DNA of 35,584 bases from Desulfuromonadales bacterium (GTDB taxonomy: Bacteria; Desulfobacterota; Desulfuromonadia; Geobacterales; Pseudopelobacteraceae). Numbering within the stretch: the stretch's first letter is position 1; every line of letters begins with the position of its first letter. The stretch is from assembly GCA_013349405.1 (NCBI GenBank), contig DUZS01000033.1, forward strand, positions 1 through 35,584. Direction: 5' to 3'. The notes beneath the pieces are model-generated. The model was not told where the DNA came from. It ran no database searches and was given only the letters and a program-made list of their open reading frames with translations. The translations under genes and the position numbers were made by a program. Positions 1-7,666 of this stretch are shown piece after piece.

Positions 1-64
1 GGATGAGTACCTACACACCGGGTGGTGTATTCTAGCTTCCTGGTAAATTATGTCCGTATGTATC

Positions 65-95
65 AAGCCCCGCCTGAAAAGGCGGGGCTTTTTTT
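65..95 (+). terminator. Rho-independent terminator
   Basis: A perfect 10-bp GC-rich stem (AAGCCCCGCC / GGCGGGGCTT, 65-74 and 81-90) closes a six-base loop TGAAAA and runs into seven T residues. The T tract on the plus strand shows it ends a rightward transcript whose gene lies left of the window. Confidence 0.93.
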
Positions 96-429
96 AGTAA
101 CTAACTTTTTCAGCCTCACGATTACTTTACGATTTAAAACCAGGATCTTCTGTCTTATCGCTTATAATCGAAGCTTTTTGGAATGACTCAGGGATGCTGT
201 TTATTTGTTAATTTAACAGTAGACGCACAAGGGAAGGCACTTACGTTAAGGGTAGTGAGGGCGTGAATATTTCTCCGAGTGGTAAGTCAGTCGGTTACTG
301 TGTAAAAACAGGTAGGAGATATAGGGTTTTTGATATTGAAAAAGTGAAAAGTATTATGGCTGCGATTTATGAGAATAAGAAGATCAAACAGTAGCATTTG
401 ATGCAGGGACTTGAAAAACAACCGGATAG
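96..429. other. Gene-poor stretch after the terminator
   Basis: No convincing gene is seen between the terminator and the ferritin-like gene. There is a perfect -10 hexamer TATAAT at 163-168 without a matching -35, and a short palindrome GTTAATTTAAC near 207-217. A 43-codon open frame is listed separately. Confidence 0.5.
263..394 (+). pseudogene. Possible small ORF or gene remnant (43 codons)
   Basis: An open frame starts at GTG 263, with AAGG about ten bases upstream, and ends at TAG 392-394. The frame stays open upstream to about 217 without an ATG. The product is basic and ends in a lysine-rich helix-like tail (FDIEKVKSIMAAIYENKK). The composition looks protein-like, but no family is recognised. 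It could be a small gene, the 3' remnant of a lost gene, or chance. Confidence 0.2.
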
Positions 430-939
430 TCATGGAACCATTTCAGTTCTCGGAAGAAACAAAATCGAATGATGGTGGCGTAATGCATCAACATGTTCCT
501 GGTCGTGACCTTGGAGCGATTTGAACATGTTCTTTATCTGAATATCTGAAAATTTTATAGAGCTATCAATGTGAAGATCGGCAAGAGCCGATTCCATTTC
601 AATAGCCTTTGTTATCGCAAGGAATATATCAGGTGGTGTTACACGAACATGAGAGAGAAGCGCCGTAAGTTTCTCGTGGACCCGGCACGCTTTATTATAA
701 TCGGTAACTATTTCTATTTCGCACTCGTGCCTGAGTCTGATTGCCAAGTCAAAGAGCTTTTGGTGATTCTCTTCTTCCAGCGCCGTCTTTTTCCAGAGCT
801 TGGAGCTCTCTTCATCATCGTGGAATAACTCGCTGTAGTAATGATAAAGCTCCGCTGAAAGCCCTTCTATTTTTGAGCAGACATTCAGGAACAAAAGCAC
901 GATATCTTCTTTGTTATTGTCTTTCGTCAAATTGGTCAT
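430..939 (-). CDS. Ferritin-like (rubrerythrin-type) helical protein
   Basis: This 169-residue protein is predicted to be an all-helical four-helix bundle of the ferritin-like superfamily. Candidate metal ligands are E25 or E30 in helix 1, an E56-x-x-H59 motif in helix 2 (EEENH), E114/E116 in helix 3, and D146-x-x-H149 or E148 in helix 4 (DQEHVDALR). No C-terminal rubredoxin CxxC domain is present, so it is a short erythrin or ferritin-like form. The family binds a di-iron centre for iron handling or peroxide reduction; the role here is inferred. CAGGG lies a few bases upstream of ATG 939. It stands alone, divergent from a small membrane protein, with a weak promoter candidate at 985-1012. 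The fourth-helix ligand being Asp rather than Glu is slightly unusual. Confidence 0.7.
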   Translation of the reverse strand: MTNLTKDNNKEDIVLLFLNVCSKIEGLSAELYHYYSELFHDDEESSKLWKKTALEEENHQKLFDLAIRLRHECEIEIVTDYNKACRVHEKLTALLSHVRVTPPDIFLAITKAIEMESALADLHIDSSIKFSDIQIKNMFKSLQGHDQEHVDALRHHHSILFLPRTEMVP

Positions 940-984
940 TTTACCCTGCCAGGCGGCAACATTCCTCTGATAACAGGAGCGGAG

Positions 985-1012
985 AATATCATTAACCTGT
1001 CTGGTAAATCAA
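985..1012 (-). promoter_or_regulatory. Candidate sigma-70 promoter of the ferritin-like gene
   Basis: Read on the minus strand, TTGATT (1012-1007) and GATATT (990-985) are separated by 16 bp, 46 bp upstream of the ferritin-like start. Each box matches the consensus at four of six positions, so this is only a candidate. Confidence 0.35.
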
Positions 1013-1083
1013 ACCTAAAATTCTTTGACAATTTAAAAATGGTCGCTCAGAGGGCGTATAGTTTGAAAAATAAAACAGAAATA

Positions 1084-1254
1084 ATGAATAAAATAATGGG
1101 TTTGGCTATTAAAACAATTATCTTGTTAGTTGGCTGCTACTCGATATTCTCGATATGCATTCTCAGAAAACACGATGTCATGTATATTTGGGGCATATTC
1201 CTGACGATAGTGGCAGCATTCATTTATGATCAGGTCACTCTCAAGGTAGATTAA
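1084..1254 (+). CDS. Small membrane protein, function unknown
   Basis: From ATG 1084 the product is 56 residues, with two hydrophobic helices (about residues 4-27 and 33-49) separated by a short charged turn RKHD. This looks like a two-pass inner-membrane miniprotein. An in-frame ATG at 1039 would add 15 residues. The inner start is preferred because the extra segment is basic and TATAGT at 1057-1062, a good -10 box, would fall inside the longer version. No good Shine-Dalgarno is visible before either start. No family is recognised. Confidence 0.45.
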   Translation: MNKIMGLAIKTIILLVGCYSIFSICILRKHDVMYIWGIFLTIVAAFIYDQVTLKVD

Positions 1255-1281
1255 GCAGCCGCCTCCCGATCTGAAAACTGC

Positions 1282-1482
1282 CTACTCTTCGCCTGCCAGA
1301 TAATCAACCGCTTCAAACCTCAGAATTTCCGCCCAATCGCCACAGCCGCTCGCAATGGCTTCGTCACATGCAACAATAATTGCTTCAAGGTCGCTCGTCA
1401 CATGGGGATTTTTCTTGTCTAAAACTAAAAATGCCGAATCAGGGTGAATCGTCCAACCATTAGAAGCGTCGTAGAATTTCAT
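1282..1482 (-). CDS. Small hypothetical protein (66 aa)
   Basis: The 66-residue acidic, soluble product contains a WTIHPDSAFLVLDKK stretch, a helical DLEAIIVACDEAIA segment and a second helix ending in AGEE. A strong GGAGGG Shine-Dalgarno sits about 8 bases before ATG 1482, which argues that it is translated. It follows the sigma-54 activator by 29 bp on the same strand and probably shares its transcript. No domain is recognised and no function is proposed. Confidence 0.6.
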   Translation of the reverse strand: MKFYDASNGWTIHPDSAFLVLDKKNPHVTSDLEAIIVACDEAIASGCGDWAEILRFEAVDYLAGEE

Positions 1483-1511
1483 GCGCGTTCCCTCCGTGTG
1501 GTATCTGGTAT

Positions 1512-4325
1512 TTACAGCTTGACCGTTTTATATAAAAAGTTCTTGAATCGAAACAGCTGCCGCTGTTCCTCTTCATACTTCAATCCCACTGCGAGCGCTT
1601 TCAGATAGCGAGCAACGGCAGGCATAGTCTTGCCGGCTTGAGCGCGCCCCTTTTCAATAATCAGCTTCACTGTTTCCCGGGAAATATCATTGCGAGAAAA
1701 CGGTTCATAGACATCCGCCCAGAAATCCCCCCCGGCGACAATCTTCTCAATGATTTCGACTGCCAGGCGTTCATCGAGGTCATGGATGGTTAACGACGGT
1801 GTGCGCTCTTCAAGGCGACCGGTGCCGGCTATCGCTTCGCTGATAGCTTCGCCGGTTATGAGGCTCTTTCTCCTGAAAAACAGAGCTCGCAACAGGATAC
1901 TCCTCAATTCGCGAATATTGCCCTTGTAACTGTGGCGTGTGAGGATTTCTTTAGCTTCTTTGGACAGGTACGGTGGTGTTTCTCCGCTATCGTTCTCGGC
2001 GCGATAGGTGCGGTAGAGTTTGCCCAGAAAGTGAACGGAGAGATCGGGGATGTCTTCGCGGCGTTCGTTGAGTGACGGCAGGCGTATCGAAAGTTCTGAA
2101 AGCCGGTGATAGAGATCTTCCCGGAAGCGGCCGACTGCAATCTCATCGGCGAGATTTTTATTGGTTGCTGCGACCAGCAGAACCCTGCTGTAGCGCTCGG
2201 TATTTTCCCCGAGCTTCATGAAGCCGCCATTATCGAGAAAACGAAGCAGTTGTACCTGGGTTTTGGGGTCGGCATCACCAATTTCATCCAGAAAAACTAT
2301 GCCTCCGACATTTTCTTCCAAAATCCCGCGCCGGTCGGTATATGCCCCGGTAAAAGCACCTTTTTTGTGCCCGAACAGCTCTGAATAGGTCAGATCGCCG
2401 GAATATGCGGCAATATTTGTTTTCTTGACCGGCAATTCCCCTTTCGGGTTGATATCGCGGCGATACAGTTCGTTAAGGGTATTGTAGAGGTTGTTGAAGA
2501 AAAATTCCTTGCCGGAGCCTGTTTGTCCGGTTACCAGAATTGACGGGAGCCCGATGGTCGCTTCCTGTAGAAGGTTGCGTGACCAGAAAACGATACGATT
2601 GAAGAGTGGCGGTGAGACCGTGTTGATGAAATCGACGACCTCCTGGGATTTCAGACTGTTACCGATGATATTTCCGAGCCGGTACGAGGAAACGTGCGGG
2701 TCTTTGTAGGCGACGTCAGAGGTAAGGCGGTTTACCTCTCCCTGAAGACGCTCAATGCGTTGCAGATCAGATACATGGCGCGCCGTCAGAGAGCCGATGA
2801 TCTGCAGAATGCGGCGATGCTCCTCACGGAAATAGTCGTACTGGAGCGAGTTCAGGCAGATTACGGCGATAACTTCGTCATCACAGATAACCGGAACCGC
2901 GATTTCGCTCTTCAAAAGCGGGCTCATGGAACGATGAAAGCCTTCCCCCTGTTTTTCCGCCTCAACACGTGCGGTAATTTTCGGCCGCTTGCTGAAGGCA
3001 ACGTACCCGGTCAGACTGCGATCTTCCTTCGGCAGGCCGCTGCCGCCAACCATAAGTGGGGGGATGTATTTTTTCAGCCACTCTTTGTTTTTCGCACCAA
3101 TTATCGTCCCATTCTCGTCCTCTACAACCAGCCATTTCATGCCGTCCCGTTCTATGACAACGGCTATGCTGCCGGTATCGGCGCCAATAAGCTCTGTCGC
3201 TTTGGAAAGGACTCTGGTGAGAAACGGCTGGAGACTTTCCGTCCGCTCATTGAGAAGATCACTGATTTCAGAAAGCACGCGAATTTCAAGATGCTCCCCG
3301 CCAACTTCACTGATGACCTTTTCGACCATTTCTGCATGCGTCTGCAGCAGCCCCATCTCAAAATCGCTGAACTGGTACAAATCATGCGAATAGTAATTAA
3401 GCAGGCAGATAATGTGGCGTGTTTCGGGGTTGTAGCGGGGAACAACGTACAACGAGCGAAGCTCCATCGATTCCGTCAGCGCCCGTTTTTGCAGGTTGTG
3501 CTGGGTCAGATCGCCAATAAAGAGCGGCTTCAGCAGGCGTTCATCGGTGATGATGCCCTGATCGTTAATGTAATTGGAGATCAATGACATCCCCTTGCGG
3601 AGATCCAGTGCACCCAGCAGGTCGTAGGTCTTTTTTAAATGCTCATCTGCAGAAAAGCTGGCAAGATTTTCCAGTACTCCAGTGCCGCCATCTTGGTGAG
3701 TCGGTACCAGCACCGCCGCCAGGGAAACTTTTTCAATGAGCTTGACAGCCGATCTGACCATCATATCGGCGGCTTCTCGCGCCTTTAGCTCTTCAAGGCG
3801 CCGGGCAAGCCGGACCTGCTGATGATAAATTCTGGCCTGGTCAAGGGCGTCGGCTACAACGCCGACCAGCTCAGCCAGCTCGGTTTTCGCGTGGTTGTTC
3901 AGCACCTCTCCCGGATGGTCCCGGTCAATGCAGAGTACACCAATCGATTTGCCGAGACTGACAATCGGGATAATGTAACTGGAGCGGAGTCTGAAGCGAA
4001 GCGCATATTCATGGTCAGATGAGTTTTTATCGGCATCAGGGAACTTGAAATCTACCGGGAGTTGACTGACGAATACCCTGGAAACGATTGATTCCCTGGA
4101 AACGATGGGAAATGTCGTCTCTATAAGATCTTTACTATGAGCTCCTGAGGCATGAGCGCAGGTAAGAGTTCCCCGCGTCAGATCTTCCAGGTAGACGCGG
4201 ACCTGTTCGCTCTTTGACAGTTCTGTTGCAATTTCAGCAAGAGCATACAGCAATTCTCCGAGATTTTCCTTGCCATAAAACGCGATCGCGCTCTGAAATT
4301 CTTTGAATCGGGAAGGTAAAGGCAT
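1512..4325 (-). CDS. Sigma-54-dependent activator with three GAF-like domains
   Basis: This 937-residue regulator has three GAF-like sensor regions (roughly residues 20-165, 190-340 and 345-520), then an AAA+ sigma-54 interaction domain (about 590-820). The AAA+ motifs are intact: Walker A GQTGSGKE (600-607), the sigma-54-contacting GAFTGA loop (656-661), Walker B GIVFLDEIGD (675-684) and arginine-finger region RFREDLYHRL (733-742). It should therefore hydrolyse ATP to remodel RpoN polymerase in response to a ligand or redox cue sensed by the GAF modules. There is no phospho-receiver domain. The C-terminus (845-937) does not look like a standard Fis helix-turn-helix; a segment around 880-912 (TMPAVARYLKA) might be a divergent one. 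It lies just downstream of flgM and has its own sigma-70 promoter. A link to motility is inferred from position only. Confidence 0.85.
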   Translation of the reverse strand: MPLPSRFKEFQSAIAFYGKENLGELLYALAEIATELSKSEQVRVYLEDLTRGTLTCAHASGAHSKDLIETTFPIVSRESIVSRVFVSQLPVDFKFPDADKNSSDHEYALRFRLRSSYIIPIVSLGKSIGVLCIDRDHPGEVLNNHAKTELAELVGVVADALDQARIYHQQVRLARRLEELKAREAADMMVRSAVKLIEKVSLAAVLVPTHQDGGTGVLENLASFSADEHLKKTYDLLGALDLRKGMSLISNYINDQGIITDERLLKPLFIGDLTQHNLQKRALTESMELRSLYVVPRYNPETRHIICLLNYYSHDLYQFSDFEMGLLQTHAEMVEKVISEVGGEHLEIRVLSEISDLLNERTESLQPFLTRVLSKATELIGADTGSIAVVIERDGMKWLVVEDENGTIIGAKNKEWLKKYIPPLMVGGSGLPKEDRSLTGYVAFSKRPKITARVEAEKQGEGFHRSMSPLLKSEIAVPVICDDEVIAVICLNSLQYDYFREEHRRILQIIGSLTARHVSDLQRIERLQGEVNRLTSDVAYKDPHVSSYRLGNIIGNSLKSQEVVDFINTVSPPLFNRIVFWSRNLLQEATIGLPSILVTGQTGSGKEFFFNNLYNTLNELYRRDINPKGELPVKKTNIAAYSGDLTYSELFGHKKGAFTGAYTDRRGILEENVGGIVFLDEIGDADPKTQVQLLRFLDNGGFMKLGENTERYSRVLLVAATNKNLADEIAVGRFREDLYHRLSELSIRLPSLNERREDIPDLSVHFLGKLYRTYRAENDSGETPPYLSKEAKEILTRHSYKGNIRELRSILLRALFFRRKSLITGEAISEAIAGTGRLEERTPSLTIHDLDERLAVEIIEKIVAGGDFWADVYEPFSRNDISRETVKLIIEKGRAQAGKTMPAVARYLKALAVGLKYEEEQRQLFRFKNFLYKTVKL

Positions 4326-4385
4326 AAATCCCCAGCACTTCGTTTAGTGCGTAAACACGAATGAGTATAATTTCTACACTGTGAG

Positions 4386-4414
4386 AATATAGCGCTGGAG
4401 GTTGTTCAGGTCAA
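4386..4414 (-). promoter_or_regulatory. Sigma-70 promoter of the GAF-AAA+ regulator
   Basis: On the minus strand TTGACC (4414-4409) and TATATT (4391-4386) are exactly 17 bp apart, each with five of six consensus bases. They lie about 60 bp upstream of the regulator's ATG at 4325. Confidence 0.65.
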
Positions 4415-4458
4415 GCGGGAAGTCGGGATGGTGTTGATGCTCTGCTAATGTGGCGGAA

Positions 4459-4731
4459 CTACCCTTTGAGTACTTTCAACATTTTTTCGGCAACGTCCTT
4501 ACCGCTGATATTGTAGGAACCTTCGGCCAGCTGCTGCCGGATGATGTTCAGGCGTTCGCGCCGCGCCTCATCTTCAGCCAGCTGCAGCGCCGATGAGGAA
4601 AAATCTATTGCGACAGATGGCACTTCAGCAACAGTCTGCGTCGCGATGGGATGCTGAGCAGGTACTGCGGGTCTCGCCGGTTCATTTTTTAATACGTCGA
4701 TGTAATTTGAAACGCGAGCATCTACTTTCAT
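4459..4731 (-). CDS. flgM: Anti-sigma-28 factor FlgM
   Basis: The 90-residue product has the FlgM layout: a short variable N-terminus with a proline/alanine-rich linker (about 16-40), then the conserved sigma-binding part with an IDFSSSALQL segment, a helix DEARRERLNIIRQQLAEG, the GSYNISG turn and a final helix KDVAEKMLKVLKG. FlgM binds and inhibits sigma-28 (FliA) until the flagellar hook is complete and FlgM is exported. CGGAG lies about 7 bases before ATG 4731. The gene has its own sigma-28 promoter, giving the usual autoregulatory loop. No structural flagellar genes lie in this window; the next gene downstream is a sigma-54 activator. Confidence 0.88.
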   Translation of the reverse strand: MKVDARVSNYIDVLKNEPARPAVPAQHPIATQTVAEVPSVAIDFSSSALQLAEDEARRERLNIIRQQLAEGSYNISGKDVAEKMLKVLKG

Positions 4732-4773
4732 AACTGACTCCGGAAAAAACGTCTTCTTGCAGTGATGGTTCCC

Positions 4774-4800
4774 CCATCGGCAGAATCCCGATAAACTTTA
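4774..4800 (-). promoter_or_regulatory. Sigma-28 (FliA) promoter of flgM
   Basis: Read on the minus strand, TAAAGTTT (4800-4793), 11 bases, then GCCGATGG (4781-4774) matches the enterobacterial FliA consensus TAAAGTTT-N11-GCCGATAA at 14 of 16 fixed positions. It lies 42 bp upstream of the flgM start, a fitting distance. Confidence 0.88.
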
Positions 4801-4819
4801 GATTCCTCCACACAGAAGG

Positions 4820-6661
4820 TCAGCTGAGCCCCTTTCTGATCTGGTACAGTTCTTCAATATTCAGGTCGTTTTTCTCGTAAAACTCGCGCTCAAGCTCTTC
4901 TACATAGAAACGGTCAAGCCCGGAATTTTCAAGAAAATCCTCCCGCAGTCCGACGTTGCGATCAGCAATGATTTGGGGCAACAGTGAATGCAGGTACATG
5001 GCTTCTTTCTTGATAGTGAAGATAGTCTCAGCAAAAAGGTGGTCAGGAATGTCAACGCTGGTCCGTTTCTTTGTTTTCAATTCTTCTGTTACTTCTCTGC
5101 GCAAAACATCCTGGTCAGCCTGTGTGATAAACTTGGAGTAAAAATTGCGGATACGATCACGAACATGTTCCAAAAGCACAATCGCTATGCGCTCTTCCTG
5201 ATCAATCGTGCCCAATTTGATATAGAGTTCTTCAATCGTTGACTGCTGTGCCTCTACAAGAATCAGACCTTCCATCAGCGTTTTTACCTTGCGTCGCCCG
5301 AACGCACCAAGATAGGCATTGGCAAAAAGCTCCCGGATAAACAGCTCATAAAAACTGTCTTCATGCAGGTTGTCAAATGCCGCCTTATGCTCCAGCAGGC
5401 CCCGGAGCATCTCGACGTTAATTTTGACATTTTCCATGAAAGCCAGTTGGCTGATCAGATTTGAAACCGAATCAAAGCGATCAAGGTACGTTATCACATA
5501 TGAAAAACCATCCAGAAGAGATGTGTCGGCACCGTCACGGATTTTTTCATCACACTCCTTGCTGGCGTCCAGCATGAGCTGGTCAAAACTGTGATCCCGG
5601 TTTTCCAATGCTTTTTTCTTGGCCCGGAGCAGTTTCAGCATATCAGCCCGGTCGATACGGCTCTCAATCTCAATTTCCCGGAAAAAAATCCCCTCAAGCA
5701 CTTCACGTGCTGCGGCGACGTACTCCTGCTCCTGAAAATTCTTGAGTCTCTGGTCTTTTTTCAGCATTTCATCCAGAGTATAAAATAAAGCCCCCGGGAT
5801 TTTATTGCGTACCGACAGGGTTTTAAGACGGGTAAGGCGGGCATTGTCAAGGGCGCTGATCTCCCCCTTGGCATTGCACGCCAGCAGGATATTCCGATAT
5901 TCGTCAACGATGCGCTTATTGGCGGGGCAGCGGTACATGGCATCTATGCGGATCCGTTCCTGCTGATAGCGATCTATTTTATAGGTCTTGGCAAGATTGA
6001 CAAGTTGGCCAAAGTCGGCGTCAGCAATTTGTTTATTTTTGTAATAGAAACTGCGAAAGAGGTCACGATATTCACGATGGTGGCGATGGATTAATTTAAC
6101 GATAAACAGCTGGGAAGATTCATCGCTTAATGGCGGAAACAGTTCTGTAATAAGAATATCGTCCCGCTCTTCTCCAACGGCCTCAGAGCGTTTGATGCTC
6201 TTGCCGAGTCGTTTAACCAACTCTTCCTGCTGTTTTTTCAATGTGCGAGAAAGCAGATTGGAATGAACAAAAAAGAAATAGTTACAGACGGCATTCCCTT
6301 CAAAAAAGATGTTGTCGAATGTTTCCGTGCCTGAAGTGCGGTCACTGAAACGGACGGTGCCGTTATCTTCAGAACGGGCTCCAAACATGACGAGCCGGTT
6401 GATAATTTCCGGCTTGGAAAGATCGGAGATCGGCTGATCCACGCCGAACATATATTCGCAAAAATTACCACCGTTTCCCTGATACCTGAGCCCCTCATGA
6501 GAAATTATCATTTCGTTCCCGGGGGAAAAAATACGCAGATTGTTATCCTCCTGCAGAATATTGAAAAAATAGCGCTGGTAGGCATCAAAGCCGACTGCCA
6601 TGACAAAATACTCTATCTGCTCTCCCATCATACCGTGCAAACGGATGTCTTTGTACATCAT
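4820..6661 (-). CDS. Conserved large cytoplasmic protein of unknown function (613 aa)
   Basis: This 613-residue protein has no signal peptide or membrane segment. The first 150 residues look like mixed alpha/beta with many aromatic residues; the remainder is charged and mostly helical, including LIHRHHREYRDLFRSF near 188-203 and long Glu/Lys-rich helices to the C-terminus. I recognise no catalytic motif. From memory it resembles an uncharacterised family seen mainly in Geobacter-type bacteria, but this could not be verified. AGGAG lies about 10 bases before ATG 6661. It follows the PhnP-like gene by 25 bp and precedes flgM, whose promoter begins just past its stop. A role in motility regulation is possible by position only. 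Confidence 0.65.
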   Translation of the reverse strand: MMYKDIRLHGMMGEQIEYFVMAVGFDAYQRYFFNILQEDNNLRIFSPGNEMIISHEGLRYQGNGGNFCEYMFGVDQPISDLSKPEIINRLVMFGARSEDNGTVRFSDRTSGTETFDNIFFEGNAVCNYFFFVHSNLLSRTLKKQQEELVKRLGKSIKRSEAVGEERDDILITELFPPLSDESSQLFIVKLIHRHHREYRDLFRSFYYKNKQIADADFGQLVNLAKTYKIDRYQQERIRIDAMYRCPANKRIVDEYRNILLACNAKGEISALDNARLTRLKTLSVRNKIPGALFYTLDEMLKKDQRLKNFQEQEYVAAAREVLEGIFFREIEIESRIDRADMLKLLRAKKKALENRDHSFDQLMLDASKECDEKIRDGADTSLLDGFSYVITYLDRFDSVSNLISQLAFMENVKINVEMLRGLLEHKAAFDNLHEDSFYELFIRELFANAYLGAFGRRKVKTLMEGLILVEAQQSTIEELYIKLGTIDQEERIAIVLLEHVRDRIRNFYSKFITQADQDVLRREVTEELKTKKRTSVDIPDHLFAETIFTIKKEAMYLHSLLPQIIADRNVGLREDFLENSGLDRFYVEELEREFYEKNDLNIEELYQIRKGLS

Positions 6662-6686
6662 CTCATACTTCTCCTCTTGTCAACAG

Positions 6687-7442
6687 CTACAGATGAAACT
6701 CCATGCCATCATACGCCAATTCGAAACCCCGGGGGAGTTTGTTTCCCTCAGAATAGGCAATCTGGTGGGTCAGGTGTGTCAGGATTGTGCGAGGTGAGTG
6801 TAGCTGACGTGCGGCTGCGATCGCACCGGGGATGTTAAAATGATATGGATGCTCGGTCCAGCGCAGGCCGTCTATCACGAGTAGTTCAACTCCCTGCAGA
6901 ATTTCAAGCGATGGTTCCGGAATTGCGCTGCAGTCGGTCAGGTAGGCAAAATTCCCCATCCGGTAGCCGAGCGAAGAGGTTTTGCCATGCAGCAGAGGTA
7001 TCGGAATAACGCTTTGTCCGAACAGTTCAAAAGTTGCGCTGATTTCGTGTGCAGTTAATAACGGTGTGTAGCCTGAACCATCATGCTCGTTAAAAATATA
7101 ACTGAAGCCACTCTGCAACGTTTCAAGTGTCGTCCGGGATGCAAAGCAGGGGATGACCTCCTGATGAATAAAATGAAACCCGCGCAGGTCGTCAATGCCG
7201 TTGACATGGTCTGCGTGGGCGTGGGTGAACAGAACGGCATCAATGCGCTTGAGATGATGCCGCAGCGCCTGCTCCCGCAAATCGGTTGAGGTATCAATCA
7301 GTACGGTGCGATCATTGTAACAGATCAGGAGTGATGCGCGCGTCCGCTGGTCGTGTGGGTCACCCGAGGTACAGACCGGGCAGTCACAGCCAACCATCGG
7401 CACCCCGGTAGAGGTGCCACACCCCATAATAGTGATCTTCAT
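6687..7442 (-). CDS. PhnP-like metallo-beta-lactamase-fold hydrolase
   Basis: The product is a 251-residue metal-dependent hydrolase. The family signature H74-x-H76-x-D78-H79 (THAHADHVNG) binds the catalytic metal pair, and an N-terminal C19-x-C21-x2-C24 cluster (VGCDCPVC) matches the structural zinc site of PhnP. Later His residues (LLHG, THLTH) complete the fold. PhnP is a phosphodiesterase acting on cyclic ribose phosphates in phosphonate breakdown, but no other phn genes are present, so the substrate is unknown. ATG 7442 is preferred to an upstream in-frame TTG at 7451, because a GACGAG sequence sits near it. The gene is 25 bp from the next one downstream and is preceded by a palindromic repeat element. 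Confidence 0.8.
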   Translation of the reverse strand: MKITIMGCGTSTGVPMVGCDCPVCTSGDPHDQRTRASLLICYNDRTVLIDTSTDLREQALRHHLKRIDAVLFTHAHADHVNGIDDLRGFHFIHQEVIPCFASRTTLETLQSGFSYIFNEHDGSGYTPLLTAHEISATFELFGQSVIPIPLLHGKTSSLGYRMGNFAYLTDCSAIPEPSLEILQGVELLVIDGLRWTEHPYHFNIPGAIAAARQLHSPRTILTHLTHQIAYSEGNKLPRGFELAYDGMEFHL

Positions 7443-7461
7443 GCTCGTCAACTTTCATGTG

Positions 7462-7591
7462 TAATACCAATTCCAAATCAAAGCTCCATCTTCGTTGGCT
7501 CGTCTTCGGCTCCTCAGCATACTGTTTGTATGCCTTCGTCGCCTCATTCCTCGCCGCCTTGATGGCATCTTTGATTTGAAATTGGAATAAT
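7462..7591. repeat. Palindromic MITE-like element of about 130 bp
   Basis: The ends form an imperfect inverted repeat of about 22 bp (left arm 7462-7483 containing CCAAATCAAAG; right arm 7569-7591 containing CTTTGATTTGAAATTGG). The centre is a perfect hairpin GCATAC-TGTTT-GTATGC (7517-7533). It fills most of the gap between the Nramp gene and the PhnP-like gene. It encodes no transposase, so it resembles a small non-autonomous mobile or REP-type element. No second copy lies in this window. Confidence 0.7.
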
Positions 7592-7666
7592 GAGCTCAAA
7601 AATAGCAGAATCGGATCATGCAGGCAAGGTGGTTTTCCGGTTATCCGGGTCTGGAGCCACAGCCGC

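Noticed and set aside
1025-1062. TTGACA (1025-1030) with TATAGT (1057-1062) as a promoter for the small membrane protein.
   Set aside because: The spacer is 26 bp, far from 17, so the two boxes cannot act together.
2694-3587. Open frame of 297 codons on the plus strand.
   Set aside because: It lies entirely antisense to the GAF-AAA+ regulator, has no Shine-Dalgarno and no family resemblance.
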